Of a stretch of DNA of 64,000 bases, positions 53,501-64,000 are shown in pieces. The position numbers and the translations under genes are program-made. Position 1 is the first letter of the stretch. Every line of letters begins with the position of its first letter. The notes beneath the pieces were generated by a model. That model saw only the letters and a list, made by a program, of their open reading frames with translations. It did no database searches and was not told where the DNA came from. The DNA is from Anisus vortex (lineage: Eukaryota; Mollusca; Gastropoda; Planorbidae): assembly GCA_949126835.1 (NCBI GenBank), contig OX421496.1:17675844-17739843 (forward strand), written 5' to 3'.

Positions 53501-56500
53501 ATTTGGTATGCTTAAAGAGATTGAAGAACTACTCAAGACTAAACTAGGTGGAGAAATAAAGTTAGACACAGAATCTATAGACCTTTCAATAACACGTGCA
53601 CAAGAAACAGAAGACTGCAAGTCTTCTAGTCCTGTACGTCCTCCCAGACCAAAGCACCAGGCTAGTATTGATCGGTACGTTGGAAGCCTTGAGTCCCTCA
53701 CAGGTTCTATAGACAGTTCCAGCACAGAGTGCCTTTCCTCTGCTGGTCTCCCTACCACTGGTAAAAAAATACCACCTAAACCCAAGCGTAGCTTTATGAG
53801 CCGTATCAACCGCAGCCACTCTGATGTCAGCGAAATAAAGTGTGGCGACAACGACAGTGTTTGCTCACAGGCACCCCTGGATAAACCATATCTTCCACCG
53901 AGATCAGAATCTTTGAGGAGAAGTGAGTCTCTGAACTCAACAAATCCACCGCCGCTGCCTCCCAGAAATAAACCACAGACAACTTCAACTGTAGCCGCTG
54001 AGGTTCAGTCTGACCCAGAAACAATTAACTCTGCAACCATGAATCAAGATGGGACTTCAGACTCGTCAGGTCAGTCCAACAGCTCTGGCACCTTGATAAA
54101 GTCAGACAAACCGACGCCCAGGAGGCATGCCCCGCCTCCACCATCAGGACCTCCTAAAAGATCTTCTACTTTTAGTCCTGGGGATGTCAGGTTACAGAAT
54201 AAAGAAAGAAGGTAAAATGTCTTTGTAAGGATTATTATTACCAAACTTGAATAGCTTTACATTTAATGCAACCATTCTCTATTTGATTATAATGAAATTT
54301 GATATTGTGTTTGCTTCAACAGCTTACAGCGTAAAGGAAAAGAGGGTCAACATAATTTATCACAGGAAAAAAATGTATCTCATCGACGGCTGAGCATTCC
54401 TGATTCTCAGGAACAAGTCTATCATGAAATATCAGATCATTCAAGGACTAAACGAGATGGTTAATAACATCCTTTTTTTATTAAGACCTTTTCTTTGCTC
54501 TTCTGTTTATGCCAAATGTAAAATATAAATTTTTTTTTTAACATTCTCATTTGAAAGTCTATATTAAATGTATTATTAGCATGGATAAAAATAATAATAA
54601 TTCTAAAAAAGAAAACCTAATTATTAATACTTAAAAGCTAATACTTTACAAATGTGAAAAAAAGAAATGGAAAATGTATAATAATTTTGTTTATCAGGGT
54701 TCATATGGTCTGTGAAAGTTTGTGGAAAACAGGGTTGGTCTTTTTCAGGCTTGGGAAAGTTTGGGAAAACTGACCAAGGTTTGGAAAAGTTTGTAAATTT
54801 CACTAAAATAAAAATAAAAAAATAATTTTCTTAGTTGACCTTTTACCTTTTAATTTGAAATCAGAGAGCCCTCCCCCAAACCTACCTCCACGTTCATTGA
54901 ATGCTGAGAAACGAGAACAAAGAAAGGAAAAGAACTCAGACAAAATACTTAGCCCAGAGGATCAGAAGATGAGAGAGAAAAGAGCCAAAAATGCCCTAGT
55001 GTATAAAGTAACACAGAGTTTGGGATTGGGTAAGATCACCAAGAAGGCTAAGACTGCCGAGTCTACAAATGATGTTGCTGGTCCCAAGAAGGCTGATTCA
55101 GAACAGATTGTCAGGGTTGAAACCTCTCTGCCCATTCCCAAACATGCCGCTGAGGAGCGGAGATCACTTAATATAAATCAGTTCAATGCTTTGGATAAAG
55201 CTGGTGTGGCCGCGGATGCCTCTTCCAGTTCCATGGATCGCAGACTGTCCACTATCAGCCATCAAAGTTCCGTGAGCGGAGAAGGTGAAACCCAGGAATT
55301 TGACTCGCAGGTTCTGGAGGAGACTCCAAGTTCTGATAGTGAGTCTGAACCAGAGCCAGACAAAGAGGAAATTTATGTGAGTAAATAAAAAAACACACCC
55401 ACAATTTAAATAATTTTTATTCAAAAGTTTGTCTTAACTTTAAAATGTCAATGCAATGCATTAAATGCTAAAACATAAATATAGCTGCTGTCTATTTAAT
55501 ATAAAAATGAAGTCCAGGTTTGCTAATTTTCTTAACCTTTTTTCTTTATTAACCATCACTTCCTTTTTTTCAATATATATGTTATATACAGTAAGTAATG
55601 TGATTCTAAAATAATTTAAAATCAAACATTTCAGGCAATGAGAAAGGCAAAGAAAGTGTTTTTCATAGCGAAAGAGATAATGTCCTCTGAACATAATTTT
55701 GTTGATGTCTTAAAATTGCTCAATTTGGTAAGCTGTAGAATATATTTAGATCATTAAAAGTTGTTGTTGTTTTTAGTACAGACACATTTGTGTGTATTCG
55801 CAAGTGTCCTGTTGACTTGGTTAAATTATCTTTTTAAATATTATAATTATTTTGATATACAAAGGTACACAACTTCAAATGTACTATGACCTTTGTCTGA
55901 GTTTGTTTCTTGTGTTAAATAGATGCTTTACTAGTAATTTATATATTAAAAGCTTAACTTTTATTTCTTATTATTTCAGTGTAGTTTTTGCACAGCTCAG
56001 ACCTTTTGTTTTCTATCATTTCAGGATTTCAGACTGCACATTTCAAGAGCCACAGAAAAAATAGGTCAACCGGTAATTCCTTCTGAGGTTCTGAATAAAA
56101 TCTTGGACCTTTTGCCTCAGTTGTCGACCTTCAATGAGGATTTGCTGAAAGATATCACAGAGCGGGTGGAAAAATGGTCAGTCTAAACCAATATAATATA
56201 AGTAGTTGAATACATGTGTTCTGTAGAGTGGGGGAATGAGAAAATTAAAAATATCTTAACTTATAAAATCTGCCATTAATATTAAAAAAAAATAATAATA
56301 CAGTAACTCCAATTAGAGGTAAGTTTCCTAGTATATCCCTTGAAATAAAACTGGGCAGTGTGAAATCATTTCTACCAATCTCAATGGGCAGTGTGAAATC
56401 ATTTCTACCAATCTCAATGGGCAGTGTGAAATCATTTCTACCAATCTCAATGGGCAGTGTGAAATCATTTCTACCAATCTCAATGGGCAGTGTGAAATCA

Positions 56501-59500
56501 TTTCTACCAATCTCAATGGGCAGTGTGAAATCATTTCTACCAATCTCAATGGGCAGTGTGAAATCATTTCTACCAATCTCAATGGGCAGTGTGAAATCAT
56601 TTCTACCAATCTCAATGGGCAGTGTGAAATCATTTCTACCAATCTCAATGGGCAGTGTGAAATCATTTCTACCAATCTCAATGGGCAGTGTGAAATCATT
56701 TCTACCAATCTCAATGGGCAGTGTGAAATCATTTCTACCAATCTCAATGGGCAGTGTGAAATCATTTCTACCAATCTCAATGGGCAGTGTGAAATCATTT
56801 CTACCAATCTCAATGGGCAGTGTGAAATCATTTCTACCAATCTCAAGTTTGCTCTCATTCCATTAAATCTTTCACAGGAAACAATTAAGACGCATTACAT
56901 TTATGGTTACCTTGTTGTTACCCGTCCCCCTTTTTCTTCTCATAATTGAAACATCTTTAAACTAGATTCATGTTTCAAAAAAGACTCTTCTCTCACTCTC
57001 ATTCTGCTCTTAACTTTTATCATTAACATCTGTTCTCCATTAGTTTTCTAGCCCTATGATGTGCTGTAGTCTTATCATTTGATTTCCAGTTTCATATTGA
57101 TTCTTACAATATAAATATACATGTTCCTGTTTACAAACATGGTTAATAAAAGAAATGGTTCATTACTTGTCAATGCAAGCTACCTAATTATTCAGCCTTC
57201 TGTTTTATTGTCATCTCATACAAATAGTACTCCCACCTCTAACCATTTCTTTTTCTCAATGTTTTTCAAATCAAATCTAAGGTGAATGAGTTTCTAATTC
57301 AAAATTCAAAACTCAATTAGCTGCTTTTTTAAGTCCTTCACATCAATCCATGAAATCATTTGTAGGTTTAAATCCTCCAGTTTTGTACTGCCTGGAAAGC
57401 TCATGTAAAATGTGTAGTCTTTTTCCAGTTCTCTGAATTTCACAAATCTTGTAAAGAATTGCACAACAGTTAACTCAATTAAAAAAAAAAAGCTTTTTGA
57501 AGGCTTTGGTGGTCTGTTCCATAATCTTTTGCGAGATTTAATGTGCCTCTTAGGTAGGGAAGTATTGAAATTGAAAGTTGTTACATGAATAATTAGAGAA
57601 AATTGTTTCGCATGCACCCTCCCCCCCACCCCCCACCCAAAAAATTACATGTTTTCCGGGGTTTATCTATCCCTATTCTCTTAAAAAACAGCCTGAAATG
57701 TAATAATATTAATTTATTTTTAGTCGTCTTAATATTTTGACAATTTACATTTGTAATGCCTTTTTATTATAAAAAAATTTGTTCTTAGCTTTCATTAGAT
57801 TAAACTTTTTCTGTCTGTCAGGAATGAAAGTCCAAAGATTTCAGACATTTTTGTTAAGAAGGGTCCATTTTTGAAACTCTACTCCACCTACATCAGCAAC
57901 TTTGAAAATGCCACTGCACTGCTGGAGAGTGCCTCCAAAAAATATCCAACCTTTGCTGCGGCTTTAAAGGAATTTGAAGTGAGTTTAGTTTTTCCATCTA
58001 CAATTTAGAAAATAAAATAAAATGTGCATATTTTTAAAAATTTCCCTTTTTTTTTTACCTCATTACATTAAATGTCTATATTTTAAAAAATGTGCTTTTT
58101 TTTAACATGTTTGTTTTTCTGAAAATTTTATTTTAATTTCACTTTCACTGTAGTTTTATAATGTCATGGTTTTGAAAATAAAAAACACACTTTCTGTAGA
58201 TGAGTCCAAGATGTGCCAACCTGGCATTGAAACACTACATGTTAAAACCTATCCAGAGAATCCCACAGTACAAATTACTACTGCAAGGTAGGATTATTTT
58301 TATTCAAATTGCCTTGGGATAGAATAAACGTTCACATGTAGTTTTATGAGGGTTTTTTTAAGTTTAAAAGTAAACATCATATTTTTTTATATTTCAGATT
58401 ATTTAAAAAACTTGAGCCCACTTGCACTAGATTATAAAGATACTATAAGTAAGTTCTGAACAAATCATTAATATACACTCAAAGCTTCTCTTTCACTAGA
58501 TTATAAGGATACTATAAGTAAGTTCTGGACAAATCATAAATATACACTCAAAGCTTCTCTTTGTTTTGTTTGGCTATATATGAAACATTAATAGGGCCTA
58601 AAATGTTATAATTGTAATAGTAACCAAACTTTTAATCATAAAATTAGTGACATTCGTTTTACTTCTTCTTCTATTAACCATTCGACAGAGCTGTCTTTTG
58701 CACTTGCAGTCAAAGCACAAACATATTTACATTGGTGTTCTGTATTGCTGTATGGGGGCATGGTAGCCGAGCGGCAGCGCATTCAACTGGCGATTCAAGG
58801 GTCCTGGGTTCGAATCCTGGTGAAGGCTAGGATTTTTTCCCAGGATTAGAGGTTGTGCCTGAGTCTACCAAGCTCTGATGGGTACCTGACCTTAGTTGGG
58901 GTAAAGTAAAGGTGGCTGTGCATAGTGCTGGCCACACAATCACCTAGTATGTTTTGGCCACAGAAACTGGTGAACGCTGCTTCACAGGCCCTATGGATCA
59001 ATTTGGTCCGACGGGATACTTAACTTTTTTACTTTTTCTGTAATGCTGTATAGCATAGGTTCTCAACCTTTTTCGGCTCATCGCCCCCTTTTACATTTTT
59101 TTTCCGCTCACCGCCCCCCCCCCCCAAACTTAATTTTAGCAGAAACATTTGTTAATTAAAGGGAGATAATTAACCCGTTTCATTTGAGGTAATATTTCAA
59201 ATTTTTTTTCTTTTATAAAAAACTAAATGACTTGCATTTATAACTTTGAATTGATATGATAGAACTGTAAAAAATATTATATGAAAATTTTATAAATATT
59301 GTATGACTAAAGAATTTACATGAATATTTTGAAGCATTACAATAACTACCCAGTTTGTATGATTACTACGTATCTATACTGCACAGCTATTGTGGTTACC
59401 TCGTTACGAAAAATTCAAACGCATTAAAGGACATTTCGGTAATACAAACAGATCAAAAGAGTAATATTAGCAGATGTTAAGGCGACAGTCCGGTGAATCA

Positions 59501-62500
59501 ACCATTAGACGAGACGGCGCATACCATATTTGCCAAATACTAACCCCTACTTCATCGAAAAGTTACCGGTATTGCGATTCTTATTTGTTCAATAATATGT
59601 ATGCCTACTGTTGGGGGGTATCAGATATTTAGAAGCACTTGCGTTTACATCATATTTCATCCAAAAACTAATCGATTCAAATAGCTGAGGTGTTGAAATT
59701 TTAGCAGGTACGTTTGTACCGCCCATTTGCCCTTCATCGCCCCCCAATCGCCCCCGGGAATGTTATCGCCCCCCTAAAGCTTCTCATCGCCTTCTGGGGG
59801 GCGATATCACCCCCGTTGAGAACCTATGCTGTATAGTGTGTTGGTAATGGTAGGTTGGTGGGAGGGGGAGGAGTAATGTAACACTGAGGTTGATTAGCTT
59901 GGGGCATTCAAGTATGGGGGGGGGGGCAATGTCAACAGTTAGGTGTGCTTATTCTGTATGTGTTGAGTCAAGTGCTATGTGCCACAATATGTCCCGTTCT
60001 TAATTGAAATAAGGTGCATTGTTATATGTCGGAGAGGAGCTTTCATGTTGTCTTGATTAGGTGCTGATTTATGGTTCATTATTACCATATAAAAAAATAT
60101 TAAGCTTTATGATCCCATTATGCTTATAAGATTAGAATTTACCTTGTATAAATCAATGCACCATCCTTTGTGTTGTTTAATCTTAGCTGCTTTGAATATT
60201 GTGAGTGAAGTGGCAGACCATGCAAATGAAAGTATGAGGCAAGGGGTAAGTTTCTTTATGTCATCTCAACTGCCTTTCTTTATGTCATCTCAACTGCCTT
60301 TCTTTATGTCATCTCAACTGCCTTTCTTTATGTCATCTCAACTGCCTTTCTTTATGTCATCTCAACTGCCTTTCTTTATGTCATCTCAACTGCCTTTCTT
60401 TATGTCATCTCAACTGCCTTTCTTTATGTCATCTCAACTGCCTTTCTTTATGTCATCTCAACTGCCTTTCTTTATGTCATCTCAACTGCCTTTCTTTATG
60501 TCATCTCAACTGCCTTTCTTTATGTCATCTCAACTGCCTTTCTTTATGTCATCTCAACTGCCTTTCTTTATGTCATCTCAACTGCCTTTCTTTATGTCAT
60601 CTCAACTGCCTTTCTTTATGTCATTTCAACTGCCTTTCTTTATGTCATTTCAACTGCCTTTCTTTATCTCATATCAACTGCCTTTCTTTATCTCATTTCA
60701 ACTGCCTTTCTTTATGTAATTTCAACTGCCTTTTGTATGTCAGTTCAACTGCTTTTCTTTATGTCATTTCAACTGCCTTTCTATATGTCATTTCAGCTGC
60801 CTTTCTTTATCTCATTTCAACTGCCTTTCTTTATGTCATTTCAACTGCCTTTCTTTATGTCATCTCAACTGCCTTACTTTATGTCATCTCAACTGCCTTT
60901 CTTTATGTCATTTCAACTGCCTTTCTATATATCATTTCAACTGCCTTTCTTTAAGTCATTCCAACTGCCTTTCTTTATGTCATCTCATATGGCCTCGTTG
61001 TTTTTTTTTACTGAGCACTGTTTTTTAATTCAGTATTGATGTGTTCCACCAGATAATCTTTATGTACAATATTGTATGACTTGTGTACTTTCAGCCTTGT
61101 CATTACTCTATATCTCTTTATCTCCCTTTTTTTTAAACAAAACAATGAAGCTTCCTTGGTCTTAAAATATTGTTGTTGTTTTTTTTTTATTCTAAGGATA
61201 ATGTCCAGAATTTGTTGGAAATCCAAAGGTCGTTAATTGGTCAGTTTGAAGTTATACAGCCAGGCAGGGTAAGTTTAAGCTAAAGTTAAAACATATCTAC
61301 CCTATATTTAATTTATGTTTTCCTAATGTTGCATTTTTTCTAAAGATTTATTTTTGTAGTTGATTTTTTAAATTTATAAGTAACTCGTTTGTTTTTTAAT
61401 TACCTTATTTGTTGTGCATTTGTTTCACTGCAGATTTTAATTAAAAAAGGTGAACTACAAAAGCTGTCAAGAAAAGAGATGCAACCAAGGATGTTTATAT
61501 TGGTCAGTGATCACTAGAGCACCATGCTTTTATTTTCTTTGTTAAATGAGTTAACTGTATTTGTTCTTTTTTTTTTTCAATTTTTTAAAAAATTATTCCT
61601 CTTTTATGCCTTAAACCTTGTTTACTCTTTGAACAGTTTAATGATGTGCTTCTTCACACAACTGCTACAGCAACTGGCTACAAGATAAACAACATTTTAC
61701 CTATGACAGGGATGAAGGTAAACACTGTTTTTTTCTTTGTTGCACATATTCAATTAGATTCTTCTTCAAAATGGTTATATTGTGGGTTTTTTAACACAGA
61801 AATAATAACGATCTATGACTTTGTTCACTGCTGTAACTAGCAAATGTTATGATGTGGACATCACTCTTTATTTATTTGGTATAATTTCAACTTTCAGGTT
61901 AGCTCCCCTAGGCTGGAAGTGTACAAGTATGAGTTCAACATCATCTGTGTCCAACGTTCATTTACACTCAGTGCAAGGTCAGATTTTTTTACTGAACTTT
62001 TGTTCTTTCCTCTTTGTTGATGTTATTTCATTTCTTGCTCAATCCTGATCACTGAACATATTTTTATGAAATGCAATAAGCCACATAAACTATTACTGAG
62101 TTCTATTTCTCCTGCTGTATATGGGACATGACAATCTAGCTCGGGTTGCTCTAGGTCCCGAGTTCAAATCTTGGTGACTGCTAAAAAAAATGTTTGCCCG
62201 GATCTGGGGGATATCAAGGAAGTTTAGGTAGCTCTGATGGCTACCTGACATTAGTTGGAGATCTAGGTAGTACAGGAGGCTGGGCCTTTCGCTAGCCATA
62301 TGATCCCCGTATATGGTCTGACCATGAAACTTGTTAATGCTGCTTTGAAGACCAAATTTGTCTGTCCGGGATCATTTTCAATTTCTATTGTTCCTTGGGG
62401 ACAAGGGGAGAAAACTGTTACTATAATAAATGATCAATGGTCGATACAGATATTGTGATGGATAAAAAAAGAAAATACAAATTGACATTGTTAATCATAT

Positions 62501-63636
62501 TTTTTGTAACGTTCATGGGCCATTTTTTATGTACCTTGATTTCTGATTTTTATAGTTTTTGGTTACTTTTCATCCATCATATTTTAGTAATCAAATATTC
62601 TTTTTGGCTTCCTGCAGCTCATCGAAAGAAAAAGATGATTGGGTAACTGCATTGCAGACCGCCATAGAAACCAATGCCAAAAAACATCACACCTTTGAGG
62701 CATTCAAGCCTGGACCACAGGTACTCTAGACACTCAAAGTTTTTAAATAATTGTTTCATTTCATTCAGAGTCATCTGTGTTGTGTTTCTTTAATGTAAGA
62801 GTAGAAGTAGCTTTTAAATCACCCTTGTTTAAATGAATGAATAATAAGCTTTATGAAGAGTTTTATGTTACAACATGTAAAGAGGCTTTGATTTTGTTAG
62901 TTTTGATGTTTAAGTGAATCCTCTTATAATTATTGGATGTATTGAATTGATAGATATTTTATTTAACTTCAAATTTTTACAGTTAACCTTCTTTATTATT
63001 CTTTCAGTATTTATTGCAAACATTGTTCTAACAATTCTTTAAAAATATTCACAGGTGAAAATGTAACCCCTTTTTTTTAAGATAAGAAAAGATTTCTTTA
63101 TTGATCTGGAATGGAAATGTGGCTTGATTATATTGATATCAGTGTTGTTATTGTTTTTAATTACCAGACCTCGCTTCATGATAAAGACTTTATACTTGGC
63201 TCCAAGGCTCCACTTTGGGTGCCAGATGCCAGGGTCACCATGTGTATGCTGTGCCTTGTAGAGTTCACCTTGACCTGGAGGAGGCATCACTGCAGATCTT
63301 GTGGAAGGGTATGGTATAGAAAACACTGAAGTAGAAACTGTACCTTTCCATTGAAATGTAGTGCATTAATTCTACACACCAGAAATAAATTAATTACATA
63401 AAGTGCCCATTGAAACATTTACAATTTTAATTCAAACAGCATACGCAACCCTGAAACTAAAAAAAATTATGAACAAACAATGTACACCTGAATGGAAGTT
63501 TGTTTTTTTCTCCCCCTCATGTCTGTGTTTTTCCAGATTGTATGTTCCCAGTGTTCAGACAACAAAGCACCGCTCAGATATTTGAAAAATAAACCTGCAA
63601 GAGTTTGTGATAAATGTTTCGATACTCTGAAGGAAG
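47575..63636 (+). CDS. FGD6: FGD5/6-like Cdc42 exchange factor, 3' end beyond window
   Basis: Family role: Cdc42 GEF at PI3P membranes and actin. Exons: 47,575-47,599; 50,634-50,682; 51,733-52,640; 52,819-54,211; 54,323-54,459; 54,865-55,376; 55,635-55,727; 56,025-56,176; 57,822-57,978; 58,200-58,287; 58,398-58,448; 60,187-60,245; 61,197-61,268; 61,434-61,502; 61,637-61,717; 61,898-61,977; 62,618-62,720; 63,168-63,308; 63,537-63,636. Phases fit throughout (1,423 codons plus 1 nt). Residues 1-1008 are disordered, with SH3-type motifs ([22 protein letters not shown]). DH spans ~1009-1230 ([28 protein letters not shown]), PH ~1233-1343, FYVE ~1350-1423 with [13 protein letters not shown] and eight Cys (1369, 1372, 1385, 1388, 1393, 1396, 1414, 1417). 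Exon 1 uses a GC donor and is least certain; an in-frame TAA lies 15 nt upstream of its ATG. A second PH should follow. FGD6 is preferred over FGD5 from memory. Confidence 0.92.
48215..49103. mobile_element. Inverted-repeat element with repeated subunits in its ends (copy 2)
   Basis: This is the counterpart of 29,341-30,229, in intron 1 of the intact FGD gene. Confidence 0.6.
48446..48517 (+). other. tRNA-like segment with poly-T end (copy 2)
   Basis: This is the counterpart of 29,572-29,643. It has A- and B-box-like words but no pairing stems. Confidence 0.4.
50732..51074. repeat. 42-bp minisatellite, 8 units (copy 2)
   Basis: This is the counterpart of 31,858-32,200, in intron 2 of the intact FGD gene. 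Confidence 0.95.
54695..54815. mobile_element. Possible degenerate transposon end in FGD intron 5
   Basis: The sequence starts CAGGGTTCATATGGTCTGTG and is built from repeated GGAAAGTTTG-like words. It resembles the ends of hAT-type non-autonomous elements that begin CAGGGTTCCCA. No matching opposite end was found, so the call is weak. Confidence 0.3.
56352..56846. repeat. 33-bp minisatellite, 15 units, FGD intron 8
   Basis: The unit TGGGCAGTGTGAAATCATTT followed by CTACCAATCTCAA is repeated exactly 15 times (495 bp). I saw no substitutions except at the first-unit edge. Since 33 is divisible by three, open frames appear on both strands; they are artefacts. The high identity indicates recent expansion or homogenisation. 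Confidence 0.97.
58425..58562 (+). repeat. 69-bp tandem duplication covering the FGD exon 11 donor
   Basis: The unit from CACTAGATTATAAAGATACT (58,425) through TCTCTTT repeats at 58,494 with four or so changes. The first copy contains the last 24 nt of exon 11 and its GTAAGT donor. In the second copy the exonic CACTAG is preceded by a pyrimidine-rich stretch (CTTCTCTTT), making a plausible acceptor at 58,498-58,499, with a GTAAGT donor at 58,518. This frames a candidate 18-nt microexon at 58,500-58,517. Confidence 0.9.
58754..59036 (+). mobile_element. tRNA-derived SINE with 15-bp target-site duplication
   Basis: The head has an A-box-like TAGCCGAGCGGCAGCG and a B box GGGTTCGAATCCTGG, typical of a pol III tRNA promoter. 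A ~200-bp body and a T-rich end follow. Flanks TCTGTATTGCTGTAT (58,739-58,753) and TCTGTAATGCTGTAT (59,037-59,051) form a target-site duplication with one mismatch. Related copies occur at about 62,117 and, truncated, at 25,322. It lies in FGD intron 11. Confidence 0.85.
59054..59828. mobile_element. 775-bp non-autonomous hAT-type element with 8-bp TSD
   Basis: The left end CATAGGTTCTCAACCTTTTT and the right end GTTGAGAACCTATG are inverted. Both are flanked by the exact 8-bp duplication CTGTATAG (59,046-59,053 and 59,829-59,836). The 8-bp duplication and GGTTCTCAACC-type ends are characteristic of hAT transposons. Subterminal regions carry inverted ATCGCCCCC words. No transposase frame is present. 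It inserted into the 3' flank of the SINE at 58,754-59,036. Confidence 0.85.
60251..60988. repeat. 24-bp minisatellite, about 30 units, beginning at the FGD exon 12 donor
   Basis: The unit TTTCTTTATGTCATCTCAAC plus TGCC starts immediately after the GTAAG of the exon 12 donor at 60,246. Early units are identical; later ones carry TCATTTCAAC, TCTCATTTC and TATATCATT variants. The 199-codon open frame that begins upstream of exon 12 runs on through the array only because 24 is divisible by three. Confidence 0.97.
62117..62372 (+). mobile_element. Diverged tRNA-derived SINE in FGD intron 16
   Basis: A degraded B box (GGTCCCGAGTTCAAATCTTG), followed by GAGC/TAGCTCTGATGGCTACCTGA, TTAGTTGGAGAT and a GAAACTTGTTAATGCTGCTT ending, parallels the SINE at 58,754-59,036 in the same order. 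It is older and more substituted. Confidence 0.65.
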
Positions 63637-64000
63637 GTCAGTCAAGTTGGTTGTTTGGCCTTGTCATGTAGTCTACCATTCAACCTCCCCAAAATTGTAT
63701 GCATGTTTACGTACGGTTTAAAGGTCAAAAGAAATCATTCTATTATATTCAGGGTTCCCGCGGCCTCCTGATATTTCAGGATGTCCTGAAAACCTCCTGA
63801 AATTGAAAAAAAGTGCAAAAACTCCTGAAAACCTCCTGAAATTTGAAATTATCTCCTGAAATGTCCTGAAAAATAGAGGGCCCGATTTTTTTCCTCAACG
63901 ACACGTGTCCCTAATTCAACAGCCCCACATACCAAGCCTCTCCCTTTTCGCTTTGTGGCGGTAAAGATGGTATACATACAGCCTTTCCTTTTCTCCCCCC
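63637..64000. other. FGD intron 19 (partial), with a possible transposon end at 63,750
   Basis: A GTCAGT donor follows exon 19. From 63,750 the sequence begins CAGGGTTCCCGCGGCC and is built from repeated CTCCTGAAA/GTCCTGAAA words to about 63,875. This resembles the CAGGGTTCCC-type ends of hAT non-autonomous elements. The opposite end, if any, lies outside the window. Confidence 0.4.

Noticed and set aside
56328..56866. Open frames on both strands through the 33-bp array
   Set aside because: The unit length is divisible by three and lacks stops. It lies in FGD intron 8 with proper flanking exon phases.
58754..58830. Functional tRNA gene at the SINE head
   Set aside because: The promoter boxes are good, but the sequence continues into a SINE body flanked by a target-site duplication, and the acceptor stem is not intact.
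60120..60719. 199-codon open frame with FFMSSQLP repeats
   Set aside because: It reads through FGD exon 12 into the 24-bp intronic array. The GTAAGT donor at 60,246 and the match of the next exon show that the array is intronic.

Overview
The window looks like AT-rich nuclear DNA from an animal, most likely a gastropod mollusc (perhaps a pulmonate). This assignment is an inference from split genes with animal-type introns, invertebrate-like orthologues of two animal genes, tRNA-derived SINEs, non-LTR retrotransposon remnants and abundant minisatellites. No bacterial-style gene organisation is present.

Two real protein-coding loci were reconstructed exon by exon from splice sites, reading phase and protein-family resemblance. 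The first is GPR180, a GOLD-domain seven-transmembrane protein (intimal thickness-related receptor family), on the minus strand in nine exons encoding about 457 residues. The second is a FYVE/RhoGEF/PH protein of the FGD5/FGD6 class on the plus strand. It has 19 visible coding exons and about 1,423 residues up to the FYVE domain, and it continues past the right edge. The two are divergently transcribed from a shared intergenic region of about 1.6 kb.

The dominant structure is a direct tandem duplication of 18,874 bp. Copy 1 is 15,811-34,684 and copy 2 is 34,685-53,558. Every matched position I checked lies at the constant offset +18,874. Each unit holds part of a 52-bp satellite, a complete GPR180, the divergent promoter region and the 5' part of the FGD gene. 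Copy 1 ends inside FGD coding exon 4 and runs straight into satellite DNA, so there are two intact GPR180 copies, one broken FGD copy and one full FGD gene. The duplication is either very recent or an assembly artefact.

Layout: 1-10,367 has no recognised host gene. It holds a 17-bp minisatellite (2,141-3,526), a LINE remnant with a nested inverted-repeat element (4,980-6,115), a pyrimidine-rich minisatellite (6,099-7,015) and a second LINE remnant (9,632-9,990). 10,368-18,969 is the 52-bp satellite. 18,970-34,684 is GPR180 plus the truncated FGD. 34,685-53,558 repeats satellite, GPR180 and the FGD 5' part. 53,559-64,000 is the rest of FGD, with introns carrying a SINE, a hAT-type element with clear target-site duplication, and 24-bp and 33-bp minisatellites.

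A recurring theme is tandem duplication at splice junctions. An 18-unit minisatellite at GPR180 exon 6 multiplies the splice acceptor together with the start of the exon. A 69-bp duplication at FGD exon 11 creates a candidate in-frame 18-nt microexon. A 200-bp-offset duplication copies the 5' part of GPR180 exon 3.
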